A DNA stretch of 64,000 nucleotides. It comes from Anagrus nilaparvatae (Eukaryota > Arthropoda > Insecta > Hymenoptera > Mymaridae). The notes beneath the pieces are model-generated. The model ran no database searches. It was not told the DNA's origin and saw only the letters and a list, made by a program, of their open reading frames with translations. A program made the position numbers and the translations under genes. Position 1 is the stretch's first letter, and each line of letters starts with the position of its first letter. Below are positions 9,928-20,934 of the stretch, piece by piece. The stretch is from contig JAKSXM010000014.1 in the NCBI GenBank assembly GCA_022575985.1, positions 1,364,001 to 1,428,000 on the forward strand, in the 5' to 3' direction.

Positions 9928-12900
9928 TTAAATTTCACATATTTCCGAGCAAATTTCTTCACATAATTGAGATTTAGACCAAGAATTAATACACATAAGT
10001 GATCTTAACGACTCATCTTTTAATCTTGAGCGTTTATTTGTCATGGTTAACGATCCTACTGAAAAAAATCGCTCAATTGGGACAGATGAAGCTAGTATAC
10101 TCAGTACATCTCTGGACATTTTAGTTAACGATGGATACGTTGGCATGTTTTCGCCACCATTCAAGAATATTTGTATCTCTTGGTGCTCTTGAAGCTTTTA
10201 GATATTCATCTAGTTCTTTACCCCACCCTTCAGCAAATGAACCTTTTTCGTCAACATAAATAGAATTAATATCTAAAAAATATTCAGAATCTAGTCTTTG
10301 CTTTTTAAAAGGCATTTCAGCATCTTCTTCCTTTTCTTCTTTCACGTAATATTTACTACCGTATATTTCTTTAAAAATTTTAATTGCTTTATCTTTCATC
10401 TCTTTTCCTCAAGTACTATTTTCTTGTACCTTGGATCTAAAATCAATGAAATACAGTATATCCAGTTACACCGGTTATGGTTTTTGAGGATTTTATTTTT
10501 ACCCGCTTGAATCGCTAAAAGCAGTATTTCGTCATTTTTTGTTCAATCAATTTTCTCATCTAAATCAAAACAGCACTTTTCAATTTTATCGATTAGTAAA
10601 TTAAACATCAAGACAACTTCCGGCAAAGTACACGAGTTCTCTGATGATAATATTTTCGATACATATTTAAAATGAAATAAAAATTTGTGAATTTCTCCTA
10701 GCAAGGACCATTCATCTTCTTCTAACTTAAACGACTTTATATCTTCATTTATATCAAGCATAACTAAAAATGCTTTTTTTAAGGGAGGTTTGTGGTAAAT
10801 ATGTACAGTTTTTGAAGTGAGGATTGATGAAGAAACAGTTAGAGATTTTCGAGTAAACGTTTTTTTATTATATTACTTAAGTATTAAAATTAACAAAAAA
10901 AAAATTTTAATTTTATTTTTGTGACGTCACTTCCGCGTCATACGTGCGTAAAGAAGGCAGTATACGAAATTGGCGGGCAGGATAACTCCAGTTTGGCTTA
11001 TCTGATTTAAAAAAAAAAAAATTTGGTAAGAGTTTAAACCTTTTGTGAGGGGCTGACTTCGAGTTTTTTCGAAAAAATTAATTACAAAATAAATGGCGGC
11101 TGCACAAAGTTAAAATACAGAAAATGCCTAAATTTTTAGGACTAAAGTAGCTATAAAAACTTTTTGAGGACATTTAAAAAAAAAAACTCGAAGTCAGCCC
11201 CTCAAACATATGTTTTTTTAACTACTTAGCAAATATGAAGTAAATCTGTAGAATAGTTATTGCGTAATCTTGCCCGCCATTTGTAAAAAACCTGTTTCGA
11301 GAAAAGCGGGTTTAAAGTTTCAAAACCAGTTTTTCAATACTTTTAATAAAATTTTTTTTTGGTTTTTGTTTTTTTCGTTTAGAGGAACTCACAGCAAAAA
11401 AATCTAGACCATAAACATTAAAATCGATTTTGTATTTTTGCAGAGAAGTTAATTAAAAGGTTTAAAAACGTGGTTTTTTTAAAAAAGGAATTTTTTTAGA
11501 AGGTTAATTTTTTTTTTAAATTAATTTTTTTCAGTCACTAGTGATTCTAGACTAATAAAATAACCTATCTGTCTCCTTATCTTTGACTTGAAGATGATTA
11601 TTTTCCTCTTCCTGGTCACATTCCCCATTTTTGGCAATTTTGGTACTGCGAAGTTTGGCTTTGTAAGCAACCGCGAAAATTTGCAAAATTTGCTGCATAA
11701 TTTACATCGAAAAGTAGCTCTAACATAATTTCTAACTATTCAAGAATAGTTAAAAGTATAATGAGAAAAAAATGGATCCATTTTCTTAGAATAATAAAGC
11801 AATTTGTTTAATTTCTTAAAAATGTAAGTTTGAAAGCGCGCGCGAAACAGGCCAAAAAGTATACTTAGAGAGGGGATTTAAATTCTTTTTTTTTTTTACA
11901 TAATCTTGAGACATATATGAAGTAATTTATACAAAAAAAAAAATTTCGATATCAGAAAAAATATTTACCACAAACCTCCCTTAATTGAAGAAAAATATTG
12001 AACATGTCAAAAGTACTATTCCATCTCGTTCTTACGTCGAGAATTACTTTTTTAAAATCAATGTTAGCTGCTGCACAGCAGAGTCTTAAATGATTATTTA
12101 GCTTTTCTGAGTAATGCAGTTTCTTACATATTGAACGTACTTTTGTCAAGCTTTGTATTAAGCTTTTGTCTTTTTCAGCTATATATTCGCTGTACCCTTC
12201 ACATTCATCTTTATCTTCATCTTCATCCTGTACAGTAAGTTGTGCGTTCTCATCTATACCTACTTTGATTAATTCTAAAAGGTCTTGGACACCTAAATTT
12301 AGTATATGAGCAAAGCACCGAAAGTGCTGGTTATCTGTATTGAAGTCTATACCCTCGTGCTTTAAAATTTTTTCAAGTTCATTAATAAATTTTGTGTTTG
12401 CGGAAACGTTGTCTAATGTTATACCTTGGATTTTTTTTTCAAAATCGTAATTTTTAATTGCTTTGTAAAATAAATTTGCAATATCAATGCCTGCGTGTTT
12501 ACCATATGATGGTAATAAATCTAAAGCAAGAGATTGTAAATCCAAATTTTAATCTATAAAATGAATAGTGATGCCGTAATAAGATCGACCATTTGCCGCT
12601 GTCCAACCATCTACCGCAAAAGAAAATTTAGATTCGTTCTTTTTTAGAATCTTTATTAAGATATCTTGCATTTTTGCAAATTCAATTTTTAATTTTTCTG
12701 ATGTCGACTTATTAATAGGCATTTTTACACCTGAATTCAATAAATTAAAAAATTTTCTTGTTAAGCCGTCATCGAAAAAGTTCAGTGGAAGATTTTTTTT
12801 ACATAGCCATACAATATTCAGTCTGTCCCATTCAACACTAGTATTCTTCTCTACTTTTTTCTGAAATAAATTAAAAATTAATAAACATATAGATAAACAT

Positions 12901-13141
12901 ATAAACATATAAACTACACACAAATATTTGCAAAGACTGCTAAAATAATATACTCATGTCGGTGGTTAAGTTTAAGATTTTGTATCAAACCAGATGTATT
13001 CCCTGATGTCATTTTTATAAATTTTTTAATATTTTTTTCTTGACATAGTAAGCATATTCCAATTTTTTGATTTTTTTCATCTGTTGAATACTTAAAGTAA
13101 GTTTTGTACGTTATTTTTCTAATATTTTCACTATCAGACAT
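9928..13141 (-). pseudogene. hAT transposase (BED finger, RNase H-like core, hATC), broken
   Basis: Read 13,141 to 9,928. The N-terminus has a BED-type zinc finger (C30, C33 and a late His near 60; the usual first His appears to be Asn). The RNase H-like core follows: FAVDGWT (first catalytic Asp), YYGITIHFID, FRCFAHILNL and DVRTRWNST. The C-terminal hATC dimerisation region has LDEYLKA, YPSLTKMSRDVLSILASSVP, IERFFS and RSRLKDESLRSLMCINSW. Damage includes an in-frame TAA near 12,551, a frame break or possible small intron around 12,860-12,950, a 1.2-kb MITE at 10,783-11,980, and a frameshift near 10,160. DNA breaks between the pieces at 10,400-10,545 also change frame. The protein would cut and paste the hAT element in the nucleus; this copy cannot. 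Confidence 0.88.
10783..11980. mobile_element. TTAA-flanked palindromic MITE inside the hAT transposase gene
   Basis: The ends are an 18-bp perfect inverted repeat, GGGAGGTTTGTGGTAAAT at 10,783 and its complement ending at 11,980. Each is preceded or followed by TTAA (10,779-10,782 and 11,981-11,984), the piggyBac-type target duplication. Deleting the element with one TTAA joins the transposase codons ..F-L-Q-L / K-K-A-F.. in the same frame, confirming precise insertion. Inner inverted segments (GAGGGGCTGACTTCGAG near 11,046 against 11,185-11,205; GGCGGGCA at 10,971 against 11,272-11,279) show that much of it folds on itself. No ORF. Superfamily piggyBac-like is inferred from the TTAA alone. 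Confidence 0.82.
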
Positions 13142-13380
13142 TATTACACAAGAATTTTGATAACCTAATTTTCATAAAGTTTTAATTTGAAAGGTTAATA
13201 AACAATAAAAAAAGAATGGCTGCAACTTCAAACTAAATAATTTTAAACTAATTTTTTTTCTCGATATTTTCGATATTTTTGATATCGAGACGATACTAAA
13301 CTGACGATATTCTCCGATACCGATATCGATATCATCCAAAATATCGTATCGTCTCGATCTCGCGGAACACTATTATTTAT

Positions 13381-13935
13381 TTAGAAAACTTATTTTATTT
13401 GAATAGGTAAAAGGAAGAAAGATAATGGTAAAAAATGTGTATTAAAAAAACTCCATCTCAAATTAAGTTAAATAGCCAGACTAAATCTGTTATCATTATA
13501 ATTATTAGTTTGAAATTTTATGGTAGCGATAATAATCATTTATGAATGGAAGGAGAAAAAAATTTTTTTTTATATGAACGATTTAATGCACACATACGCA
13601 AACATGTCTTTCTATTAAACATACATATAATATATATGTCTTCTAAGCATTCTGGATCGAGTATTAGGTGCAATTTACAGTGTTGTCGATTATATGCTAA
13701 AAAAAAATATGAAAAATAGAACTTTGCTTGAATTTAAAAATATAAAAGTTGTGTTTTTATATATTTTTTTTTTCAATTTTGATTTAGTTCATATAAGTAA
13801 AAAAAAAATGTGAAATTTTCAATTTAACAAATACATGACATTTATCAAATAATTTACAATTAATTTTAAAATTTCACATAATTATTATTGCTTCTTTTTT
13901 GTTACAATTTAGTAATAAATTGTGGTGGGTGGAAA
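13381..13935. other. AT-rich sequence, no gene seen
   Basis: This is the host-side flank of the hAT element, starting with the right TTATTTAT duplication. It is AT-rich with poly-A and poly-T runs; no ORF, hairpin or repeat end is recognisable. Confidence 0.4.
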
Positions 13936-14108
13936 TGTTGTGTATATTTGTATATAATGTGTGTGTGTGTTGGTGAGCTCCCCTCCTAGTTTTAATGTAT
14001 ATTCTCTCCGAGCCTCAGTGCTTGCCAGTTACGCAAGCTATAAAGAGCTGTAAATAAATGCGTTGTTATTACTACAAAAGCTTGTGCTATTATTAGATTG
14101 ACACAACA
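13936..14108 (+). repeat. Possible solo LTR or LTR fragment
   Basis: The segment begins TGTTGTG and ends CACAACA, exact inverse ends as in LTRs. It has a short GT run and a less AT-rich body, and an AATAAA-like signal (14,053-14,058) about 50 bp before the end. The flanking pentamers (GGAAA and CCAAT) do not match, so no target duplication supports it, and no second copy is in the window. Confidence 0.22.
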
Positions 14109-14161
14109 CCAATTAATTATCTAAAATCCTCATCCATCATCATAAAGTTCATCTCTTTCAT

Positions 14162-14440
14162 AACAAACTGATATGCTTTATAAGTTTGGTTTCGGATTTT
14201 GGTCCCATTTAAGGAAGATAATTATTCTTTTGAATTTAAAAAAAAAATTTCCAGTAGAAATTTGATTTTTTTTAAAACCCAGTGGATTTAAAAGTTAGTT
14301 TAGAAAATCACTACTGGGTTTTACAAAATTTCAATTTTTTTGCTGGAAATTTTTTTTTAAAATCAAAAGAATAATTATCTTAAATTATCCTTAAAAAGAA
14401 CCAAAATCTGAAACCAAACTTATAAAGCATAGCAGTTGTT
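14162..14440. mobile_element. Short palindromic MITE-like element
   Basis: Two arms of about 125 bp, 14,162-14,287 and 14,305-14,440, are inverted copies with a very short loop. Both contain GCTTTATAAGTTTGGTTTC or its complement near the outer end and AGAATAATTATCTT/AAGATAATTATTCTT in the middle. No coding capacity. The transcript would form a long hairpin. The flanking target duplication is not clear. Confidence 0.65.
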
Positions 14441-15258
14441 TTTTAAGGTTCGATTACATATATAAATTTTTTTGAAACCCCTCTTTTTACTTTTCAAAGT
14501 GTTTTTTTAGCCGATATCAGTTATTTTTTAATATTCTTAGAAATTATTTTTTTTACACTAAATTTATTAACCCGGCAAAAAAGTCAAAAAATCCCAACTA
14601 AGAAAGTATGGCTTGATCTTAAATGACTCCACTATAATAAAAAAAAATTCTTTTTGAAAATTTCATTTTGCAATTATTTATTTAATAAAATTTAATAAAT
14701 TTTGCAAACTTTTCAAATACGAAATTTTAACTTTGAAGTGATAAATTATCAAATTTTCAAATTTAATATGTTTTACATTTTCTTATTTTTAGAAATTTAA
14801 TTGCAAAACTAAAATTTTTAATTCATTTTATTAATTAATCAATAAAATTTTTAATATCAATACGAAAGTAATATCAGTACGAAAAAAAACGGCAAGCGGC
14901 ACTGAGGATCGCTTAAATATACCATATTTTTAATATCAGTACGAAAAAAATAATAAAGAATTTTTATTAATAAAGTTTAGCAAAATACAGCTATGGATAC
15001 AGCACAGTAAATCATAAAACAATTTTTTTTTGTATTTTGATGATATTCAAAATTTCTCTTAAGGTGACTTTTAAACATTTATAACAAAAAAATTTGACAA
15101 TTTTTGTGTAAAAAAATACTTGCAGTATACTTACAGTATTTTTTTCAGTAGCCTAAAAGGAATAAGGAGATTTAAAATAGGAACTATTTTACTAAAAAAA
15201 TCAAAAAATTTTTAATAAGTTTTACATCTCCTCCCACATTATTTTTTTACTTTCAATA
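14441..15258. other. AT-rich stretch with a tiny templated insertion
   Basis: No gene. Poly-T and poly-A rich. Contains the 40-bp fragment of LINE sequence described under 14,870-14,949. Confidence 0.4.
14870..14949. repeat. Filler-type insertion: 40-bp LINE scrap between 19-bp direct repeats
   Basis: The string CGGCAAGCGGCACTGAGGAT continuing to ACCATAT (about 14,890-14,928) is identical to an internal piece of the LINE remnant at about 15,778-15,815. It is flanked on both sides by the same 19-bp direct repeat, AATATCAGTACGAAAAAAA (from 14,870 and from 14,932). A third, diverged copy of that flank (AATATCAATACGAAAG) lies just upstream near 14,852. Confidence 0.6.
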
Positions 15259-15289
15259 TTATTTAATATTTATTTCAATAATGGAGAGC

Positions 15290-16376
15290 AGAGCTACTTC
15301 TCGAGCCGCACGGGACAAGATGAAATGGAAAGTGCCATTTACCTGCCTCATGAAATGCAGGTGACCCAATAGATATTGAATCCAGTCATAAGACATATCA
15401 ACCTCTGGATTGATGTGCTTGGGCTCAAACTTGCGATCCCGAAAACAGGGATCAAAGGGTTTCCACCGACATCGATGTAAATATAAATCCTCACACGATC
15501 TGGGCAAAAACATCGGTTAAGTACCTAGCAGTTCTTCTTTAAACAAGCTGAGCTTCTAGGAACAATATCAGAAGTCGTGTGAAAGGGCTGCCTCGGTCGC
15601 ATCCACCTTGTCAAGACTGAAGATTGTATTATTAAATTACCCCCCCCCCCCCCATAGGAGGGCCCAAACCAGGGAAGCAAAGACTTTTAATATCTGTGGT
15701 GAACTCTGTTCTGCTATACAGATCTTAAATCTGGGCGAATATCACTAAGTACAGACAGAAAATATCGTCTGAACAACGGCAAGCGGCACTGAGGATCGCT
15801 TAAATATACCATATAGCATCCCTTCAGCTGGTAGCATCTGTCATACCTATCGACCTGCTAGCGCTGGAAATGTATCTACGCAAGCGTAGAGAAGCGTGAA
15901 ATGGCTTCCACTCGCGCCTGCTCCAGCTCTATGAGCAAGTGGCAGGAACGATGGAATAGTGAACAAAAGGCCCGATGGACGAGTAGCGACAGCATGGGGA
16001 GGTACACTTATACCTCATTCAGTTTCTAACAGACACGGGTACTTTCGTTTCCTACTAGAAAAGTTGGAAAAGGTGGCAAGAAAGTAGTGTCTACTCTGCC
16101 CATGCGAGTATGACACAGCAGAGCACAAATGCTTAGGATTTACTCCCTATCTAAAGGCCAGAGAGAGCTGTCCCGGAAATGCTAAGGAGCTCCGAAAATC
16201 GGAAAAAGTAGTAGAGTACCTAAAGGTTTAAAATATGTTTAGCCAGTAAGAATCTGGCACGAAGCCTATGACCGCATTCGTCAGCAAGTTTCCTGGTTTT
16301 TTTTGTACAACTGGGCCGTCATGAAAATTTGCGGATCCTTAAAACCCGCAAACACTCTATGGATGATGCATGATTA
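15290..16376 (+). pseudogene. 5'-truncated, decayed R1-clade LINE (reverse transcriptase C-terminus and 3' UTR)
   Basis: Large blocks match the better LINE at 42.5-46.5 kb on the same strand. These include the ATCAACCTCTGGAT region after the catalytic core, GGGCCCAAACCAGGGAAGC, the CGGCAAGCGGCACTGAGGATCG region, the TGGCTTCCACTCGCGCC region and the 3' UTR (TACAACTGGGCCGTCATG, matching about 46,362-46,383). The copy lacks everything upstream of the C-terminal third of the reverse transcriptase. It has many stops, deletions and a C13 run at 15,640-15,652. 5' truncation is normal for target-primed LINE insertion. No clean poly(A) tail remains. Confidence 0.85.
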
Positions 16377-16906
16377 TGAATAAATAGTTCTAAAGACCGT
16401 TGTTCAAATAAACCGTGTCTGTGACAGCGCCTTAGAGTCTTATAATAATAAGAGATATTTACATAATATTTATTTTTATAAAAGCCAAAGGAATTATTCA
16501 CTTAAAATATTATTTTGAAATCTTTAAAAACTCTAGTTACTTAAACTATACTTAGTTTTGGCTTGAAGTATACGTAACTATAAGTAAATAACAATTAAAT
16601 TATTATCCTAAGAATATGTTGTGCCACAGATATTACTTAATTCTTTGTCCGACTATGCAACTCAATTGCTTAGCTCAAGGCAGAATTTCTTACTAACTGT
16701 TTAATAAGGCAATTTAAATAAAACATTAAAATGATTTATTTTATACTTTAGTTAATAAATTAGAACATCGCTACCATGGGTTACTTATCATAAATTTAAC
16801 ATTTTTTTTGTAAAAAGATATAGGTTTATTATATTATAAAATTAATGTACATTTTTTGGGCTCTTTATTAAAAGTAATTTTGAATTAAAAAAGAAATACA
16901 AATTAC
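16377..16906. other. Intronic sequence downstream of the Dscam exon, no gene seen
   Basis: On the gene's strand this is the start of the next intron. It is AT-rich and unstructured; a GTAAT donor lies at its upper edge (16,906-16,902). The following FN3 exon of the receptor was not found between here and position 1. Confidence 0.4.
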
Positions 16907-17045
16907 CATCTTCCTCTGTATGACAATAAATTGCAGTCGATGGTATACTGTCTCCAACTCTATTATGTGCAGTTATTTGAATACTATAATTTGTATATTT
17001 TAGTAGATTCGTAATAACTAATGTCAAAGCAGTCGTTTTTCTTAC
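16907..17045 (-). CDS. Dscam-family receptor exon: second half of an FN3 repeat
   Basis: The exon has 46 codons plus one base. It runs from an AG acceptor (17,047-17,046, after a T-rich tract) to a GTAAT donor (16,906). It encodes the C-terminal half of a fibronectin type III domain: LLKYTNYSIQITAHNRVGDS, then IPSTAIYCHTEED. The Lys-Tyr-Thr-Asn-Tyr motif, the GD near the turn, and the IYC-HTEED ending followed by a phase-1 splice are the pattern of Dscam FN3 repeats. It resembles the fourth FN3 before the IgC10 region of fly Dscam1. It enters in phase 0, matching the phase-0 donor of the exon at 59,945-60,114. The protein is a single-pass neuronal/immune cell-adhesion receptor; this domain is extracellular. 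The paralogue (Dscam1, 2, 3 or 4) is not determined. Confidence 0.8.
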
Positions 17046-17399
17046 CTTAAAAATAAAATAAAAAATTTATGGTATTCTAAATAATATTCGTAATTAAATT
17101 GTGGGTAAAATTTATAAGTAAGATTGTTATAAACAATTTATATCAAAGCTACATTTATGAATGGCAATATTATTTTATGCCAAACAACTTGCTTTTTCTG
17201 AATATGGAGGCAACATTATAGATTTTGACTGCCTTACACTTGGATTATCAGTCTGCTATATATTTATACTTCTCGACAAACTTGAAAGACTATATTTTAC
17301 ATAAATTATCCTGAATAAAATTTTTTGCTTACGCCAACCTGAATTTTTAACGTCAATATTTGAAAAAAAAAATTTAAAGCCGTTATACCATATCATACC
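17046..17399. other. Intronic sequence, no gene seen
   Basis: Immediately upstream of the Dscam exon on the minus strand. It contains the T-rich acceptor region. Nothing else is recognisable. Confidence 0.4.
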
Positions 17400-17590
17400 A
17401 CTTTTGGAATTTAATCTTGCAAAGCAGTTCAACTATTTTTTGGAATTTAATATTGCAAAGTTATTATCTTTGGAATCTACTCTTGTCAAACAGTTTAATT
17501 ATTTTTGGAACCTAATCTTTTTAAGCTGTTTATTTTTTAAATCTACCATTGTCAAACAGTTTTTGGGACTTATCTTGCCAAGCAGCATTT
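17400..17590. repeat. Decayed tandem repeat, about 45-60 bp units
   Basis: Three to four imperfect direct copies of a unit containing TTTGGAATTTAATCTTGC, AAGCAGTT and AACTATTTTT-type blocks (starting near 17,403, 17,440, 17,470 and 17,508). Copies are heavily diverged. An open frame (17,404-17,592) through it is a by-product of the repeat. Confidence 0.5.
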
Positions 17591-17647
17591 GAAAACTACA
17601 AGGAACTCTAGGATTTTCGTCAAAACTATATTTTCAATGTAAGTACA

Positions 17648-18155
17648 CAGAGAAACACAAATACGGTGGTGAACGGGCCTCCACCGCGAACATAGATTTA
17701 GACGCCGCTGCGATGAATTATTTTTGATAGCTGCTTTCACACTTTGTAAGCGATGCTATTGTAATTTACAACTGCTACCGAGAATAATTTTAACGCGCCT
17801 TTAGTGAAAACGTTTTTCTCGATCTCTAGAACACCCAGGTAACGTAGAAAGTTTTTTTCGTGTTTTCTGATGCATCATCTTGGAAAATTGGAAAATATTT
17901 TGGGGTGAAAAAGAGAAAATTTTCATTCTTAAAAACGTTTTTTTCAACCTCCAAAACCCCCAGGTAACGTAGAAAGTTCTTTTGTTAAAAAAAAAATAAA
18001 TGGGATGATTGATTGGTCTAAAAATTCATTGCAGCGAAGAATAATTTTGTGAATACTGCAGTAACAAAACCGGGAGCGCTGTTGTCAAAAACTGGAAAGA
18101 GCGCTTCCACGGACGGCCGTTCACCGCAGTGATTAATTATTTGTGTTTCACTCTG
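17648..18155. mobile_element. Non-autonomous DNA element with hAT-like CAGAG ends
   Basis: The ends are inverted: CAGAGAAACACAAAT at 17,648 and, on the other strand, CAGAGTGAAACACAAAT starting at 18,155. A second inverted block follows inward (GGTGAACGGGCC near 17,669 against GGCCGTTCACC near 18,115-18,125). CAG-G starts are typical of hAT. The neighbouring octamers do not match well, so the target duplication has decayed or the ends are slightly off. A 20-bp block (ACCCAGGTAACGTAGAAAGT-type) occurs twice inside, at about 17,834 and 17,968. No ORF. Confidence 0.5.
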
Positions 18156-19259
18156 AACCTTAAAAAATTCTTATATATAAGTCTCCGAGAGATTTCTAAT
18201 TTTTTCGAACAAATTTAACCTTTCTTATATAAAAATAAAATTTTTCATACCTAAAAAAAAAAAATTTATGTTTTTATTCAAAATATTATGTCAAATAGTT
18301 CTTGGCTACAACCGAGAGAAACATTTTCTGACTCTGAAATAAATAACGCTGTATCAATTCGAACTATGAACGGTTTCAGTAATCAAATCAACCCAACTAT
18401 TTCTCTTAATTTAAACAATTTAAATCTTGAAAGTATAATTATAATTAATCAATTAATAAATACTGTTTAATTCATCTTGATGAAAAATTTAATAAGATTG
18501 ACCCATTTTACTACCCACTGGACAAAGTAGTAAATTATGATAAAATAATATACGTACTAATATTTGATACCTACTAATTTTCTAATTTTTTTATTTAACC
18601 TTAATTAAATTTATTTTATTTTACTTTAATTGTAAATATAGTTTACCACTTGTAACCACTTTTGTAAATCTACCCAATTTTTTTGTCCGAGCCTAACTCT
18701 TGAAGGTAGGCGACAGTCTGTATAAAGACATGAATCTTATACATTTTAGAAATTTCTTTTTTAATGGCTTATAGAACTGTATAAATTATCTTTTTATAGT
18801 AAGTTATAGTGAAATAAGTTTAAAATGCTTTAAACGAAAAACTTTAACATGCTTTAAAATACTGAAACTTTTGTGGTCAACTTTCTCGTGTAAAAAAAAT
18901 ACGTGTAAGGTTTTATTTTATTTTTTTTTTGTAATCAGTTTCGTGGTCAAATTTCATGTTTAAGACTTTCACATGTTTAAAAAAATTTGAATTCCAGTTT
19001 TATGGAAACATTTAAATGTAAATATCTTCGCTGAGATAGTTATTTCATGGAGTATATACTATATCTTCCTCCTATTTGATACCCTTGACTTAAATTTTAG
19101 ACAAAACTAATGTAAAATATCTACCAACTATTTACAAAAAAATAACCGAATTAATTAACTTTTCTAACGTTAAAAACACCTCCCTACAATCAAGATTTGA
19201 TCTAAGAAATATTCTCAAAAAAGTAAAGAAACTTACTGAATATAAGGATTTCGAATTAA
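18156..19259. other. AT-rich sequence with one short ORF of unknown meaning
   Basis: A 60-codon open frame, 18,288-18,470 (+), starts MSNSSWLQPRETFSDSEIN and is polar, Asn/Ile-rich. It has no recognisable domain and is followed by AT-rich sequence. The segment 18,688-18,745 (CCGAGCCTAACTCTTGAAGG region) looks like a fragment of a repeat 3' end, but no second copy is in the window. Nothing else is supported. Confidence 0.35.
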
Positions 19260-20727
19260 CCCGCGCACTTTTGAACTGTGCCGGCCAAGTATGGGCCGAA
19301 GTTCGGGCGACGTTCGGCAAAACGCTCTGCCGACGTGTGGCGCACGTATAGCATACGTCCTTTGGTACACATCTCAGCGACGTATGGCACATACTTCGGC
19401 CCACGTATGGCAGAAGATTTTTATTTTTTTTTTAGTAAAAAAAAAAAAAAATTTACTTGGTTCAGGAATTGAACCAGGGACCCTCTTTAAAATTTTAAGA
19501 GGGTCGAGGATTATACGAGCGCGGCCAACACTCGTATTTGAAAGTTATTGCATAAATGCGACTGTAAAATGTTGTATCTTATTGTATTTAAATTAAATTG
19601 ATATCAGATTTTTCAAGTTCATTTAGAAAGTACTTCGTACAGAAAATGATTGTTTTTCACAACTGGAATATTTTCCAGTTTTTCCAAGATGGCGAAGTAC
19701 ATATTAAAATACTGATCTAAGATCCGTAAAATAAGGGCAGGCGCAACGATATAAAATTTAGTTCAAAAATTTTTTTGGTTTTTCCAATATGGTGGACCAT
19801 AAAATTTATTTAAAAACTTCTATAAATTATAAATATTTTTTTCAAATTAATTCGATAATTGATACATTATTTTAAGAAGGGTAATAAAAGAGAGCGTATT
19901 AAGTAGCGGGTATATAACATAATTAGGATTAAATATCTCGCTACAGATTTTTTTGTTTTGAGGTCCGATTTAAAATTGTATTGTACTTGTTTTCTTATAA
20001 TATCCTAATTTGAATATTTATCTGACTTAATTTAAATTGGGCCTCTAAACAAAAAGATTTGTCGCGAGACACTTAATCCTAATTATGCTACACGCCCACC
20101 TCTAGATTTATTCTCTTAATACTCCATCTTTTTTTATCTATGCACATTCGAATTAATTTGAAAAAAATATTTATAATTTATAGAAGTTTTTAAATAAATT
20201 TTATGGTCCAACATATTGGAAAAACCAAAAAAATTTTGAAACTAAATTTTATATCGTTGCGCCGGATCTTAGATCAGTATTTTAATATATACTTCGCCAT
20301 CTTGGAAAAACTGGAAAATATTCCAGTTGTGAAAAACAATCATTTTCTGTACGAAGTACTTTCTAAATGAACTTGAAAAATCTGATATCAATTTAATTTA
20401 AATACAATAAGATACAACATTTTACAGTCGCATTTATGCAATAACTTTCAAATACGAGTGTTGGCCGCGCTCGTATAATCCTCGACCCTCTTAAAATTTT
20501 AAAGAGGGTCCCTGGTTCAATTCCTAAACCAAGTAAATTTTTTTTTTTTTTACTAAAAAAAAATAAAAATCTTCTGCCATACGTGGGCCGAAGTATGTGC
20601 CATACCTCGCTGAGATGTGTACCAAAGGACGTATGCTATACGTGCGCTACACGTCAGCTGAGCGTTTTGCCGAACGTCGCCCGAACTTCGGCCCATGCTT
20701 GGCCGGCACAGTTCAAAAGTGCGCGGG
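19260..20727. mobile_element. Near-complete palindromic element with ~590-bp inverted arms
   Basis: The sequence from 19,260 (CCCGCGCACTTTTGAACTG) is repeated inverted to 20,727 (...GTGCGCGGG). Arms extend to about 19,850 and 20,150. The middle is also partly inverted (ATTAGGATTAAATATCTCGC near 19,922 against GCGAGACACTTAATCCTAAT near 20,074), so nearly the whole 1.47 kb folds on itself about position 19,994. The left flank is TTAA; the right flank is AAAA, so a TTAA duplication is possible but not intact. Arm tips are GC-rich and unlike the surrounding DNA. Each arm carries a GGTTCAATTCC box (19,465-19,475 inverted; 20,514-20,524). No transposase. Confidence 0.8.
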
Positions 20728-20765
20728 AAAATTTGACTATAAGTAATTATCCTGACTATTAAAAT

Positions 20766-20872
20766 GGAACATGTTTATAGGGAGGGGATACTTCAGAACT
20801 TGAAAATTAAGGGGGGGGGGGTAAAATTTGTCCTATTTAAGGGGGGGGGGGAGTCAAATGAGACTTCGAATA
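20766..20872 (+). repeat. 5' fragment of the GGAACATGTT repeat family with poly-G blocks
   Basis: The string GGAACATGTTTATAGGGAGG, then ACTTCAGAACT and two G-run units (TTAAGGGGGGGGGG...), matches the start of the larger copy at 50,601. Only the first ~105 bp are present here. See the 50.6-51.4 kb entry for the full structure. Confidence 0.7.
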
Positions 20873-20934
20873 ATAAGGTAAGTATATATAAATAAATAAA
20901 ATACTTTTAAAAGACTTTGAAAAATCTGGGCTTA

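Larger units (their letters stand above)
5890..13372 (-). mobile_element. hAT DNA transposon with perfect 8-bp target duplication, invaded by other elements
   Basis: The ends form a 16-bp terminal inverted repeat. The left end (5,890) reads TAGAGTTCCGCGAGAT; the right end (13,372, complement) reads TAGTGTTCCGCGAGAT, one mismatch. Both are flanked by TTATTTAT (5,882-5,889 and 13,373-13,380), an exact 8-bp duplication diagnostic of hAT. Sub-terminal GACGATATCG-type repeats occur at both ends (5,930-6,040 and 13,262-13,355), as in many hAT elements. The transposase runs on the minus strand. Removing the foreign inserts (6,095-9,924 and 10,783-11,980 plus one TTAA) leaves about 2.45 kb, a normal hAT length. 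It is inactive because the gene is broken several times. Confidence 0.9.

Noticed and set aside
13936..14108. Firm solo LTR
   Set aside because: TG...CA ends fit, but there is no matching flank duplication and no second copy in the window, so kept only at low confidence.
15259..15513. 84-codon minus-strand ORF
   Set aside because: It is antisense to the R1-like LINE remnant, which matches the plus strand of the 45-kb copy.
19132..19596. ORFs of 64-101 codons in the left arm of the 19.3-kb palindrome
   Set aside because: Frames arise from the GC-rich palindromic tip; the same DNA is inverted at 20.6 kb and shows no conserved protein.
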